A stretch of 29,797 nucleotides of DNA from JBCAWW01 sp039024315 (GTDB taxonomy: Bacteria; Bacteroidota; Bacteroidia; J057), in the NCBI GenBank assembly GCA_039024315.1, contig JBCCQN010000093.1, positions 1 to 29,797 of the forward strand, in the 5' to 3' direction. Position numbers and translations under genes: made by a program. Position 1 is the first letter of the stretch; every line of letters starts with the position of its first letter. Positions 23,738 to 29,797 of the stretch are shown here, in pieces. Below the pieces are notes generated by a model. The model had not been told where the DNA came from, ran no database searches, and worked only from the letters and a program-made list of their open reading frames with translations.

Positions 23738-24511
23738 ATGCAGCAACCTAGTTATCAAGATATGCTAGAGGCCGGTGTACACTTCGGCCACCTCAAGAAA
23801 AAGTGGAATCCCAAAATGTCTCCATACATCTTCATGGAGCGCAATGGTATTCACATCATTGACTTAAATAAGTCCCTGCGCATGCTCACCGAAGCATCTC
23901 AGGTAGCCAAGCAGCTTTCTGTTTCCGGACGTAAAATCCTCTTTGTTGCTACTAAAAAGCAAGCCAAAGAAATCGTTGAAATGGAAGCGAAGCGCGTCAA
24001 CATGCCATTCGTGACCGAACGTTGGTTGGGTGGTATGCTCACCAACTTCTCGACTGTACGTAAGAGTATCAAGCAGATGAAAAACATCGAAAAGATGGCT
24101 GCTGACGGTACCTTCGAACGTATCAACAAGAAGGAGCGCCTGATGTTGACTCGTGAAAAAACTAAACTAGAAAAAGTATTAGGTGGTATTGCGGATCTAA
24201 ACCGTCTGCCTTCTGCTCTTTTCATCGTCGATGTTAAGAAAGAGCATATTGCAGTTGCAGAAGCTCGCAAACTCAACATCCCTACTATCGCGATGGTTGA
24301 TACCAACAGCGATCCTAATTTGGTTGACTTCCCTATCCCAGCTAATGACGATGCTGCAAAGTCTATTCAGCTGATCCTGCGTACTATGTCAGACGCTATC
24401 ACAGAAGGTCTACAAGAGCGTAAGAAGCGTAAGGAAGATGATCGCGTAGCAAAAGAAGCCCAGCGCCAACGTGCAGAGGAAACTGCCGAAGTAGCCGCTG
24501 AAGAAGCTTAA
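23738..24511 (+). CDS. rpsB: 30S ribosomal protein S2
   Basis: S2 is a late-assembling small-subunit protein between head and body. Its 257 residues show LEAGVHFGHLKKKWNPKM (11-28), the ERWLGGMLTNFSTV motif (about 93-106) and the DVKKEHIAVAEARKL and TNSDPNLVDFPIPANDD segments. The C-terminus is an Ala/Glu-rich tail. It starts 7 bases after rpsI. A strong terminator follows at once. The elongation factor Ts gene tsf, which normally follows rpsB, is not there. Confidence 0.98.
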   Translation: MQQPSYQDMLEAGVHFGHLKKKWNPKMSPYIFMERNGIHIIDLNKSLRMLTEASQVAKQLSVSGRKILFVATKKQAKEIVEMEAKRVNMPFVTERWLGGMLTNFSTVRKSIKQMKNIEKMAADGTFERINKKERLMLTREKTKLEKVLGGIADLNRLPSALFIVDVKKEHIAVAEARKLNIPTIAMVDTNSDPNLVDFPIPANDDAAKSIQLILRTMSDAITEGLQERKKRKEDDRVAKEAQRQRAEETAEVAAEEA

Positions 24512-24535
24512 GCATACACACCTCGGTGAATATAT

Positions 24536-24564
24536 AAGGAGTACGGTTTCGTACTCCTTTTTTT
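24536..24564 (+). terminator. Rho-independent terminator of the rplM-rpsI-rpsB operon
   Basis: AAGGAGTAC and GTACTCCTT form a perfect nine-base-pair stem with a GGTTTC loop, followed by further T residues to 24564. It lies 24 bases past the rpsB stop codon, which shows that the operon ends at rpsB. Confidence 0.92.
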
Positions 24565-24566
24565 GT

Positions 24567-24746
24567 GTCTCTGTTTCTCTGTGCCTCTGTGTTCAGTTTC
24601 TTATTTTCTTACTGCTTCGCAGAACGCTTATTCAATTGTTTGAAGTTTTGAGTGCCTGATTTTTTAAATGAATCATAATCAAATCTCTGTTTCTCCGTGC
24701 CTCTGTGTTCAGTTTCTTATTTTCTTACTACTTCGCAGAACGCTCA
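24567..24746. repeat. Composite dispersed repeat, two tandem long modules
   Basis: The long module occurs twice: at about 24567-24613 and 24682-24729. Both contain TTTCTCYGTGCCTCTGTGTT and run into AGTTTCTTATTTTCTTACT with near identity. Each is followed by a CTTCGCAGAACGCTYA module (24615-24630 and 24731-24746). Between them is the TTGAAGTTTTGAGT spacer (24639-24653) also found at 14678-14815. The 370-base gap 24512-24881 holds no gene. Confidence 0.8.
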
Positions 24747-24768
24747 TCCCTTCATTTTAGATTTGGTA

Positions 24769-24776
24769 TAGCTTTG
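24769..24776 (+). promoter_or_regulatory. Possible -7 box upstream of the glycosidase-like gene
   Basis: TAGCTTTG exactly matches TAnnTTTG, 105 bases before the start codon at 24882. No TTG lies at the usual distance upstream. If used, the leader would include the palindrome repeat at 24825-24859. Confidence 0.3.
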
Positions 24777-24824
24777 GCGGGAAGCTAAGTATAAAGCATG
24801 CGAATACTGCACCCTTCGAGAAGG

Positions 24825-24859
24825 GATAAGCGTTCCGCGTCCCGAAAGCTTTCGGGAGT
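24825..24859. repeat. Short module plus 18-base palindrome, reversed order
   Basis: GATAAGCGTTCCGCG is followed directly by the perfect palindrome TCCCGAAAGCTTTCGGGA (24840-24857) and GTAAA. This is the composite at 1183-1215 and 14678-14710 in the opposite orientation, with AAGCTT in place of TAGCTA at its centre. It lies about 25 bases before the start codon of the glycosidase-like gene. Confidence 0.75.
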
Positions 24860-24881
24860 AAAAAACCAAACTATCACTCTT

Positions 24882-25943
24882 ATGCGTAGCCTTTTCTGTT
24901 CATTCCTATTGATCCTTTGCTTTGCTTGTGATAAGCCCGAACCCTTCGACCCAGCGGATTATCAACTAAATCAACTAGAATTAGCTATTTCCTTCCCTGC
25001 CGTAGAGGATGGTGAACAACGAGAACTTTCCCGAGAAAAACTAGATAAACTAAACGTCAAAAAGATTCGCTTTGCCGAAGAATGGAGGTTTCGTGAACCC
25101 GTAGCTGGATTATTTAACTGGGGGCCCATTGAAGCCCGCCTCAATTGGGCCAATGAAAATGGCTATGAAGTCCTTCTCACCGTACAATCCAACGGACCAG
25201 ATTGGGCCTGTAGTGATCGCAAAAATGAGCGATCCTGCGTTTACAACGGCAATCAAGCCTTTAATACCTATATCGACAGTTTACTCATCCGCTTTCCCAA
25301 TCAAATTGCGAAGATCCAATACGGCAATGAGTGGCAGTCCGACTTTTGGTACATTGGCAGTGCCGCTGAATTTGTAGCGGCCAATAATATCGTTTATCAA
25401 GCTGTACAAGAACATTCGCCTACAACTCAAGTAGTTCTGGGAGGCTTCACCACGATTTCCTTGCGCCTTATGGCGGGCTGCGCAGGGAAACTAGATAAGT
25501 TTGAGGACGATGAAGGCAATCTCTATGACCAAGCCTTTTTAGAGGCAAATTGCAATGGACAAGAGCTAACTGCCGGATTAGCGAGGATTGATTCTATTTT
25601 AAGTCTAGCGCAATACGATGAACTGGATCTTCATCTTTATGATGATCCTGAAAACTGGGATGAGATTCTGGACCACTTCCGCACTTTAAGCAGCAGTCCT
25701 TTGATTGTATCGGAATTTGGCGGGCCAAACCTCAATCTAGAGTCAAGATCCGAGTCTTATCAGGCTGAGCGCTTGGAATACTATATTCGAAAGCTAGACA
25801 GTCTGCAAATTCCGGAGGCTTATTTCTTCCGTCTGGTCGAGGGCAGCAACAATCCCGCTCATGAAAATTCCGGCCTGCTCACAAGAATCACCAAACGTGA
25901 AAAAGAAGCTTTTGAAATCTTCCGCCGATTCTCAAATCCCTGA
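24882..25943 (+). CDS. Lipoprotein resembling clan GH-A glycoside hydrolases
   Basis: The ATG at 24882 gives 353 residues with a lipoprotein signal (LLILCFAC, Cys16); upstream in-frame sequence belongs to the repeat and is excluded. The mature part reads as a TIM barrel: VKKIRFAEEWRF, YEVLLTVQSNG, AKIQYGNEWQSDFW, QVVLGGFTT, LDLHLYDDP and LIVSEFGGPN. Asn149-Glu150 in YGNEW fits the acid/base pair and Glu278 in VSEFGG the nucleophile of clan A beta-glycosidases. It is probably anchored on the outside or in the periplasm and acts on polysaccharide. No specific GH family (5, 39 or other) can be assigned. It stands alone between repeats and an unrelated gene. Confidence 0.8.
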   Translation: MRSLFCSFLLILCFACDKPEPFDPADYQLNQLELAISFPAVEDGEQRELSREKLDKLNVKKIRFAEEWRFREPVAGLFNWGPIEARLNWANENGYEVLLTVQSNGPDWACSDRKNERSCVYNGNQAFNTYIDSLLIRFPNQIAKIQYGNEWQSDFWYIGSAAEFVAANNIVYQAVQEHSPTTQVVLGGFTTISLRLMAGCAGKLDKFEDDEGNLYDQAFLEANCNGQELTAGLARIDSILSLAQYDELDLHLYDDPENWDEILDHFRTLSSSPLIVSEFGGPNLNLESRSESYQAERLEYYIRKLDSLQIPEAYFFRLVEGSNNPAHENSGLLTRITKREKEAFEIFRRFSNP

Positions 25944-26010
25944 TGCTTAGTTACGTTTCGCAAACTTCATGATACCTAAAAGGGAACACCAAATCTAAAT
26001 CCCTTTAATT

Positions 26011-26490
26011 ATGAAGTTGAAACCTTTTATGCTACCCATTCTAGTAGTAATGGTGAGCTTGTTATGGGCCTTTAAACCCTACGAAGCCAGTAAAAAGGTG
26101 ATTAGGACCAAAGAAGGTGCCTACATCATCCCCTCTACCGTTAAGATTGCCGATTCGGATAAGCAACGTCTCCTCAAAGCCCTCAAGGAATATAAAGAAC
26201 CTTTAGGAGCTTTGGCCTACTACGAAAATGGTAAAATGAAAACTTATGGTCAGTACGACCTACGTACTTTCCGCCAAGTCGGCAAACATTATGGAACTAG
26301 TATGGAGCCCTCTCAGGGGGTAGTAATGGGCGTCGTCCTATTCAAGAAAAAGTTAGTTCGCTCCAAAACCAAGGATGAAAACAAGTTTAGCGAGTCCACC
26401 ATTTTTGACGAGAAGGCTTGGGTTACGCTCGGTGGCATTCAATCCATCGGGACCCAGGTAGATGCTATCCTAGGACGCTACGCAGATTAA
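26011..26490 (+). CDS. Exported protein of unknown function
   Basis: This protein has 159 residues with an N-terminal hydrophobic signal or anchor (PFMLPILVVMVSLLWAF, residues 5-21). The mature part is basic and includes YIIPSTVKIADSDKQRLLKA, LGALAYYENGKMKTYGQY and a VTLGGIQSIGTQVDAILGRY end. No family is recognised. It is in the same direction as its neighbours, 67 bases after the glycosidase-like gene. The 60-base gap to the next gene contains a hairpin (AGGGGCGTC at 26512-26520, GACGCTCCT at 26525-26533) without a T-run. Confidence 0.7.
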   Translation: MKLKPFMLPILVVMVSLLWAFKPYEASKKVIRTKEGAYIIPSTVKIADSDKQRLLKALKEYKEPLGALAYYENGKMKTYGQYDLRTFRQVGKHYGTSMEPSQGVVMGVVLFKKKLVRSKTKDENKFSESTIFDEKAWVTLGGIQSIGTQVDAILGRYAD

Positions 26491-26550
26491 GTTCGCATTT
26501 GATTCAATTGTAGGGGCGTCTTTGGACGCTCCTGCCCTTCCCTTAGCCTC

Positions 26551-27114
26551 ATGAAAAAGTATTTGTTACTCGGCTTTTTTGCCTTCCACCTCTTTTGCAT
26601 GATATACAACAACATTATCATCGAGGAGCAGGTTTACTACGATTATTTTGAAGATCGCGCTGAAGAGGGCCTAGCTATGAAAATGCTTGAAAAAACCGGT
26701 GTGTTTTCAGATGTCTTTCGTCTCTACTCTGATTATAGTGGCGCTGAGACCGGTTATGGTTTTTATGCCCCCAATGTGGCCAGCCAGTTTTTGGTTTTGT
26801 ATACCATCAAAGATGATGATGGAAACGTGATAGAGACCAGCCTGCCAAGGCATTATAGCAAAGAAGCTTTAACCCGCTATTTCACGGCCTTTGATGTCTT
26901 CATGGACAAAATCGATAAGCCAGATGAAAAATATGACAAATTCATGGATGTGATCATGAAGTCCATGGCCCTCAAAGTGCTAGAAGACCATCCTCCTTAT
27001 CGTAATATCGAAGCTGACTTATTGGTCTATGACCTTCCTGTCATCGCTGAATTTCAAGCGGGTGAACGCCCTGATTATGCCCATATTTTGCATTACGACT
27101 ATCATCTAGAATAA
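26551..27114 (+). CDS. Membrane-anchored protein encoded before the HTTM gene
   Basis: This 187-residue protein has one N-terminal hydrophobic segment (KYLLLGFFAFHLFCMIYNNI, residues 3-22) without a clear cleavage site, so it is probably anchored in the inner membrane with the rest outside the cytoplasm. The soluble part has many Tyr, Asp and Glu residues, for example YYDYFEDRAEEG and YSDYSGAETGYGFYAPN. No family is recognised. Six bases separate it from the HTTM-domain gene, so the two are probably translated together, and it is a natural candidate for a partner subunit of that membrane protein. Confidence 0.75.
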   Translation: MKKYLLLGFFAFHLFCMIYNNIIIEEQVYYDYFEDRAEEGLAMKMLEKTGVFSDVFRLYSDYSGAETGYGFYAPNVASQFLVLYTIKDDDGNVIETSLPRHYSKEALTRYFTAFDVFMDKIDKPDEKYDKFMDVIMKSMALKVLEDHPPYRNIEADLLVYDLPVIAEFQAGERPDYAHILHYDYHLE

Positions 27115-27120
27115 ATCGTC

Positions 27121-28053
27121 ATGAAAGCCGCCATCCATCAATTCTTCTTCACCCCTTCCAAGGACCAATACTCTCTTCCCTTTTTGAGAATTATCTTGGC
27201 TATAATTCTATTAGCCCAAACGATCGCTACTTGGGGAGACTTTTTGACGATTTATGGCCAAGAAGGCTTCATTAGAGGGGATATTGCGACCGCTTATATT
27301 TCTCCCTTGCAGCTAACTAGCCATCACCTTACCAACTGGATTCAAAATGCTTTTGGCACTGGTGAGATGGAAGCATTGTTGGCCTTAAGAAATATTTATG
27401 TGGGTTTAATTATCACTTTGGGCTTAGGTTTATTTACCAAACCAAGTGCCGTGCTGTTATGGCTTTTGCACCTAGCCTTCGTAAAGTCAGCCCACTATAT
27501 GTCTTATGGAGTTGACTATATCCATACCATTTTGCTCTTCTACTGCATCTTCTTCCCAGTGAGTGAGAAGTTTGCGCTCGATCGTTTTTTGTTCAGCCCT
27601 CGGCGAACGAATCCTCTACCCTACTTACGTCTGTTGCAGTTGCATATGTGTGTAATTTACTTCTTTGGCGGTTTTGGTAAAGCCATTGGGCCCAATTGGT
27701 GGAACGGAGAATCCATTTGGAAATCCATCAACCGCCCGATGAGCACTAGTTTTTCTTTTGACTGGATGGCTGATTATGCCTGGATACCTCTAGCCCTAGG
27801 TGTGTCTGTCATTATCTTAGAATTACTTTATCCAATCGCCATTTGGATTAAAGGAGTCAAACGATTTTGGTTGTGGGGGATCGTAGGCATGCACCTAGGC
27901 ATTGCGGTCTTTATGGACCTCACCTTCTTCGCCGCCACTATGATCATGATGAACCTTGTTGCTTTTCATTTCTTTTGGCAAGAAGATGATGCCTTTGCTA
28001 ACTTAGGCGCAATCATCAAAAAACCTTTATGGCTGAAATCTGCAACCTCCTAA
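27121..28053 (+). CDS. HTTM-domain integral membrane protein
   Basis: This 310-residue protein has about eight predicted membrane helices. It matches the HTTM (horizontally transferred transmembrane) group related to vitamin-K-dependent gamma-glutamyl carboxylase in its membrane part: the start LPFLRIILAIILLAQTI, then KSAHYMSYGVDYIHTILLFY, LQLHMCVIYFFGGFGKAIGPNWWNGESIW, and a WIPLALGVSVIILELLYPI helix. The Tyr/His-rich and GGxGKxxGxxWWNG loops are typical of the group. The bacterial function is unknown and the soluble lumenal domain of the carboxylase is absent. It is preceded by an anchored unknown protein and overlaps the HAD gene by 25 bases. Confidence 0.87.
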   Translation: MKAAIHQFFFTPSKDQYSLPFLRIILAIILLAQTIATWGDFLTIYGQEGFIRGDIATAYISPLQLTSHHLTNWIQNAFGTGEMEALLALRNIYVGLIITLGLGLFTKPSAVLLWLLHLAFVKSAHYMSYGVDYIHTILLFYCIFFPVSEKFALDRFLFSPRRTNPLPYLRLLQLHMCVIYFFGGFGKAIGPNWWNGESIWKSINRPMSTSFSFDWMADYAWIPLALGVSVIILELLYPIAIWIKGVKRFWLWGIVGMHLGIAVFMDLTFFAATMIMMNLVAFHFFWQEDDAFANLGAIIKKPLWLKSATS

Positions 28054-28640
28054 TTGACCTTGGCGACGTACTCTACGCAATCAATCCTCAACATACCCAA
28101 AAACGCTGGCAGGCCATGGCCCCTCAAAACGATGGGGTGCCTTTTACGAAAGAACAGCAACACGATCTCTTTTGTCAATTAGATAAAGGAGAAATCGAAA
28201 TCGAGGACTTAGCCGACGGCTTGATTAAAGCCTATAAACTCCAGGCTCCTCAGGAAGATGTGATTCTCGCTTGGAAAGAGCTATTGACAGGCGTCATTCC
28301 GGGCAGAGTAGAAGCAATCGAAAAGCTTAGTAAGCAATATCATCTAGCTCTCCTGAGTAATACCAACGCTTATCATTACTCCGTCTTCAAGGAAGAGTGT
28401 GAGCCCATTTTTAGTAAGCTCGATCATGTTTTCCTTTCTTTTGAAATGGGAATGCGAAAGCCTGATGCGGAAATCTATGAGACCGCTCTAGAAACAGCAG
28501 GCTGGAAAGCAGAAGAAACGCTCTTTTTGGATGATTCCCGCCCCAATATCGAAGGGGCAGCAGCAGTAGGGATCCAAACTTGGCATGTAGCAGAATATGC
28601 TGACTTTGATCGTATGTGCGAAAAATTCCTCAGGACTTAA
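28029..28640 (+). CDS. HAD-superfamily hydrolase, YihX-like
   Basis: The 203-residue cytoplasmic protein has the four HAD motifs: DLGDV (Asp10, the nucleophile), LLSNTN (Ser110), MRKPDAEIY (Lys144) and LFLDDSRPN (Asp168-Asp169). The second Asp of motif I is Gly12, as in the DLGNV motif of E. coli YihX, a sugar-phosphate phosphatase, so activity may be kept. An alpha-helical cap (about 20-90) makes it a type C1 HAD. The substrate is unknown. Its start lies inside the HTTM gene, 25 bases before the stop, so the two are translationally coupled. Confidence 0.9.
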   Translation: MAEICNLLIDLGDVLYAINPQHTQKRWQAMAPQNDGVPFTKEQQHDLFCQLDKGEIEIEDLADGLIKAYKLQAPQEDVILAWKELLTGVIPGRVEAIEKLSKQYHLALLSNTNAYHYSVFKEECEPIFSKLDHVFLSFEMGMRKPDAEIYETALETAGWKAEETLFLDDSRPNIEGAAAVGIQTWHVAEYADFDRMCEKFLRT

Positions 28641-28683
28641 ATGGCCTTAATACCTCAAAAAGCTTCAGGTGCAAGTAATCTTC

Positions 28684-28715
28684 AATATTTCAAAAAAGAC
28701 GATTTTCGAAATATT
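28684..28715. promoter_or_regulatory. Inverted repeat upstream of marR-like gene
   Basis: AATATTTC and GAAATATT are perfect 8-base inverted copies separated by 16 bases, about 50 bases before the regulator's start codon. MarR proteins often bind such sites in their own promoters, but the AT-rich arms could match by chance. Confidence 0.3.
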
Positions 28716-28762
28716 CTTTCATTACTACTTCACTTTCCTAAAGTTTTCACATTTTAGGATCG

Positions 28763-29233
28763 ATGAAAGCAACCTCTTTTGACCATTTCTATTTTCACCG
28801 ATCCCTAGCAAGTTTATTAGGTAGAAGCTATTCACTAATCTTTAAACGATTAGCTGATTACCTTAAAGCACAAAATCTACCTATTAGTGCTGACCAGTTT
28901 AGGATTCTCAGCATTTTGTGGCAAAAAGACGGCTGCAGTCAACAAAATCTAGCTATTCTTAGCCACCGAAACCGAGCCAATATTACGCGGCATATCGATT
29001 CTCTGGAGCATTTAGGACTAGTCAAGCGGCAGAGAGATGAAAATGATCGTAGGATTTATCATATCTATCTTACTGAAGCAGGCTACGCTCTAGAAGAGCA
29101 AGCAGTTAGCTGTGCCAAAAAAGCAATCACAGAAGCGACCCAAGGCATAGAACAGCAAGAACTGGCTACCTGTCTCAAGGTATTAAGACAAACGATTGCC
29201 AATTTTTCTACTGGCAAAAGCGGAACCCTTTAG
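28763..29233 (+). CDS. MarR-family transcriptional regulator
   Basis: This 156-residue protein has the MarR winged-helix layout: dimerisation helices at both ends, a helix-turn-helix with CSQQNLAILSHRNRANITRH (about 58-77) and the wing DENDRRIYHIYLT (92-104). It probably represses nearby or stress genes in response to small aromatic or oxidising compounds; no target is visible. The upstream 122 bases contain AATATTTC at 28684-28691 facing GAAATATT at 28708-28715, possibly its own operator. It is separated from the HAD gene by 122 bases and faces the type IX cargo gene. Confidence 0.92.
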   Translation: MKATSFDHFYFHRSLASLLGRSYSLIFKRLADYLKAQNLPISADQFRILSILWQKDGCSQQNLAILSHRNRANITRHIDSLEHLGLVKRQRDENDRRIYHIYLTEAGYALEEQAVSCAKKAITEATQGIEQQELATCLKVLRQTIANFSTGKSGTL

Positions 29234-29253
29234 CCAAGAGTTCCGCTTTCTTT
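29217..29253. terminator. Bidirectional terminator between marR-like gene and type IX cargo gene
   Basis: AAAGCGGAAC (29217-29226) pairs perfectly with GTTCCGCTTT (29240-29249), with T-rich sequence after it on the plus strand and TTTTG after it on the minus strand. Its first arm overlaps the last codons of the MarR-family gene, whose stop (TAG, 29231) lies in the loop. It can serve both convergent genes. Confidence 0.85.
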
Positions 29254-29269
29254 ATTTTGGTGTTTCGCC

Positions 29270-29797
29270 TTAGCGAACGATCAGTTTCTTCACTACAGCG
29301 GCATTGCCATTGTCTACGCGTACGTAGTAGATGCCGCTGGCCCAGTTTTGTAGGTTAATAGCGAGCCGTTCGGTCTCATGGGCCTGTGGCAGTATTTTGC
29401 TATAGACTGCTTGGCCTAGCGAATTGACCACCGAGATCTGGAGCGATTCACTCGCTCCGCTTTGCATCAAGAGTTCTACCTGACGATCCGCAGGATTGGG
29501 GGCCAAGAAGAGGTTTAAGTTCTCTCCCAAACGCTCTGGATTGATCGCTACGGTATTGCTGTAGCTAAAGCTACCATCTACATCTACCTGACGAATACGG
29601 TAGTACAACTCCGCTGGTCCTTGATAGATCGCCTTGTAATCCGTGAAGCGGTATTCCTGCTCCAGACGGGTGGTACCGGCGCTTTTGGTTTGGCCGATTT
29701 CATCGAACGCTTGGCCGTCTAGCGAGCGCTCAATGGCAAAGTAATCACTATTGATCTCTTGAGTTGTGCCCCAAGTGAGGCCAATGTCTTCGCCCTG
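29270..29797 (-). CDS. C-terminal end of a type IX-secreted protein (partial)
   Basis: The minus frame is open from the window edge for 175 codons. The visible part starts with a beta-sandwich domain (EDIGLTWGTTQEINSDYFAI, then ELYYRIRQVDVDGSFSYSN), a module commonly placed just before sorting domains in Saprospirales. It ends with a T9SS type A sorting domain: FLAPNPADRQVEL, ISVVNSLGQAVYS, LNLQNWASGIYYVRV and VVKKLIVR. The sorting domain is removed on export and the protein is then attached to the surface or released. The N-terminal part, and so the activity, lies outside the window. Confidence 0.9.
   Translation of the reverse strand, partial: QGEDIGLTWGTTQEINSDYFAIERSLDGQAFDEIGQTKSAGTTRLEQEYRFTDYKAIYQGPAELYYRIRQVDVDGSFSYSNTVAINPERLGENLNLFLAPNPADRQVELLMQSGASESLQISVVNSLGQAVYSKILPQAHETERLAINLQNWASGIYYVRVDNGNAAVVKKLIVR

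Noticed and set aside
14911..24881. tRNA, rRNA, CRISPR array or integrase in the gaps
   Set aside because: The gaps contain only the described repeats, terminators and control sequences; no cloverleaf, regular spacer array or recombinase gene was found by eye.

Overview
The window reads as a chromosomal segment of a Bacteroidota member, most likely from the Saprospirales (Lewinella/Phaeodactylibacter-like); the order is an inference. Evidence: a type IX secretion sorting domain at the right edge, a long secreted protein with a gliding-motility C-terminal domain (CHU_C type), a PorV/PorQ-family outer membrane protein, two Bacteroidota-style Crp/Fnr regulators, Kdo (LPS) genes, many lipoproteins and signal peptides, few Shine-Dalgarno sites, and a few matches to the Bacteroidota promoter pattern (TTG, about 20 bases, TAnnTTTG). 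No tRNA, rRNA, CRISPR array, transposase, integrase or phage gene was seen.

Layout. 1-306 is gene-free and repeat-rich. 307-3897 holds small secreted proteins and lipoproteins of unknown role, including a tandem pair of paralogues (1253-2232). 3907-5843 encodes a Crp/Fnr regulator and a Spinster-like MFS transporter. 5809-6551 (minus) is a CcrA/CfiA-like subclass B1 metallo-beta-lactamase whose signal peptide lies in another frame, as if one G were missing from a GGGG run. 6692-8067 (minus) is a kdsD-kdsA pair for Kdo synthesis. 8221-11279 (minus) is a translationally coupled pair: a PorV/PorQ-family protein followed by a helix-hairpin-helix protein with a predicted outer membrane barrel. 11371-14049 runs folC, a second Crp/Fnr regulator and a Stf0-type sulfotransferase. 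14073-15579 has two secreted unknowns. 15583-19513 (minus) holds ribE, a Tat-exported Gfo/Idh/MocA oxidoreductase, a Tat-exported hydroxypyruvate isomerase-like TIM barrel and an SGNH lipoprotein. 19639-22536 (minus) is the large CHU_C protein. 22867-24511 is the rplM-rpsI-rpsB operon, ending in a strong terminator and without the expected tsf. 24882-26490 holds a clan-A glycosidase-like lipoprotein and an unknown. 26551-28640 is a compact operon of an unknown anchored protein, an HTTM-domain membrane protein and a HAD hydrolase. 28763-29233 is a MarR regulator, and a truncated type IX cargo gene runs off the right edge.

The most unusual feature is a set of dispersed intergenic repeats. One module is a short AGCGTTCTGCG-type sequence, one an approximately 45-base CTCTGTTTCTCTGTGCCTCTGTG-like sequence, and one an 18-base palindrome TCCCGAWAGCTWTCGGGA. 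They occur in several combinations and both orientations between genes, and never inside a recognised gene. The most testable single-gene oddity is the metallo-beta-lactamase frameshift. The most interesting functional hypotheses are the HhH/outer-membrane-barrel pair and the HTTM operon.
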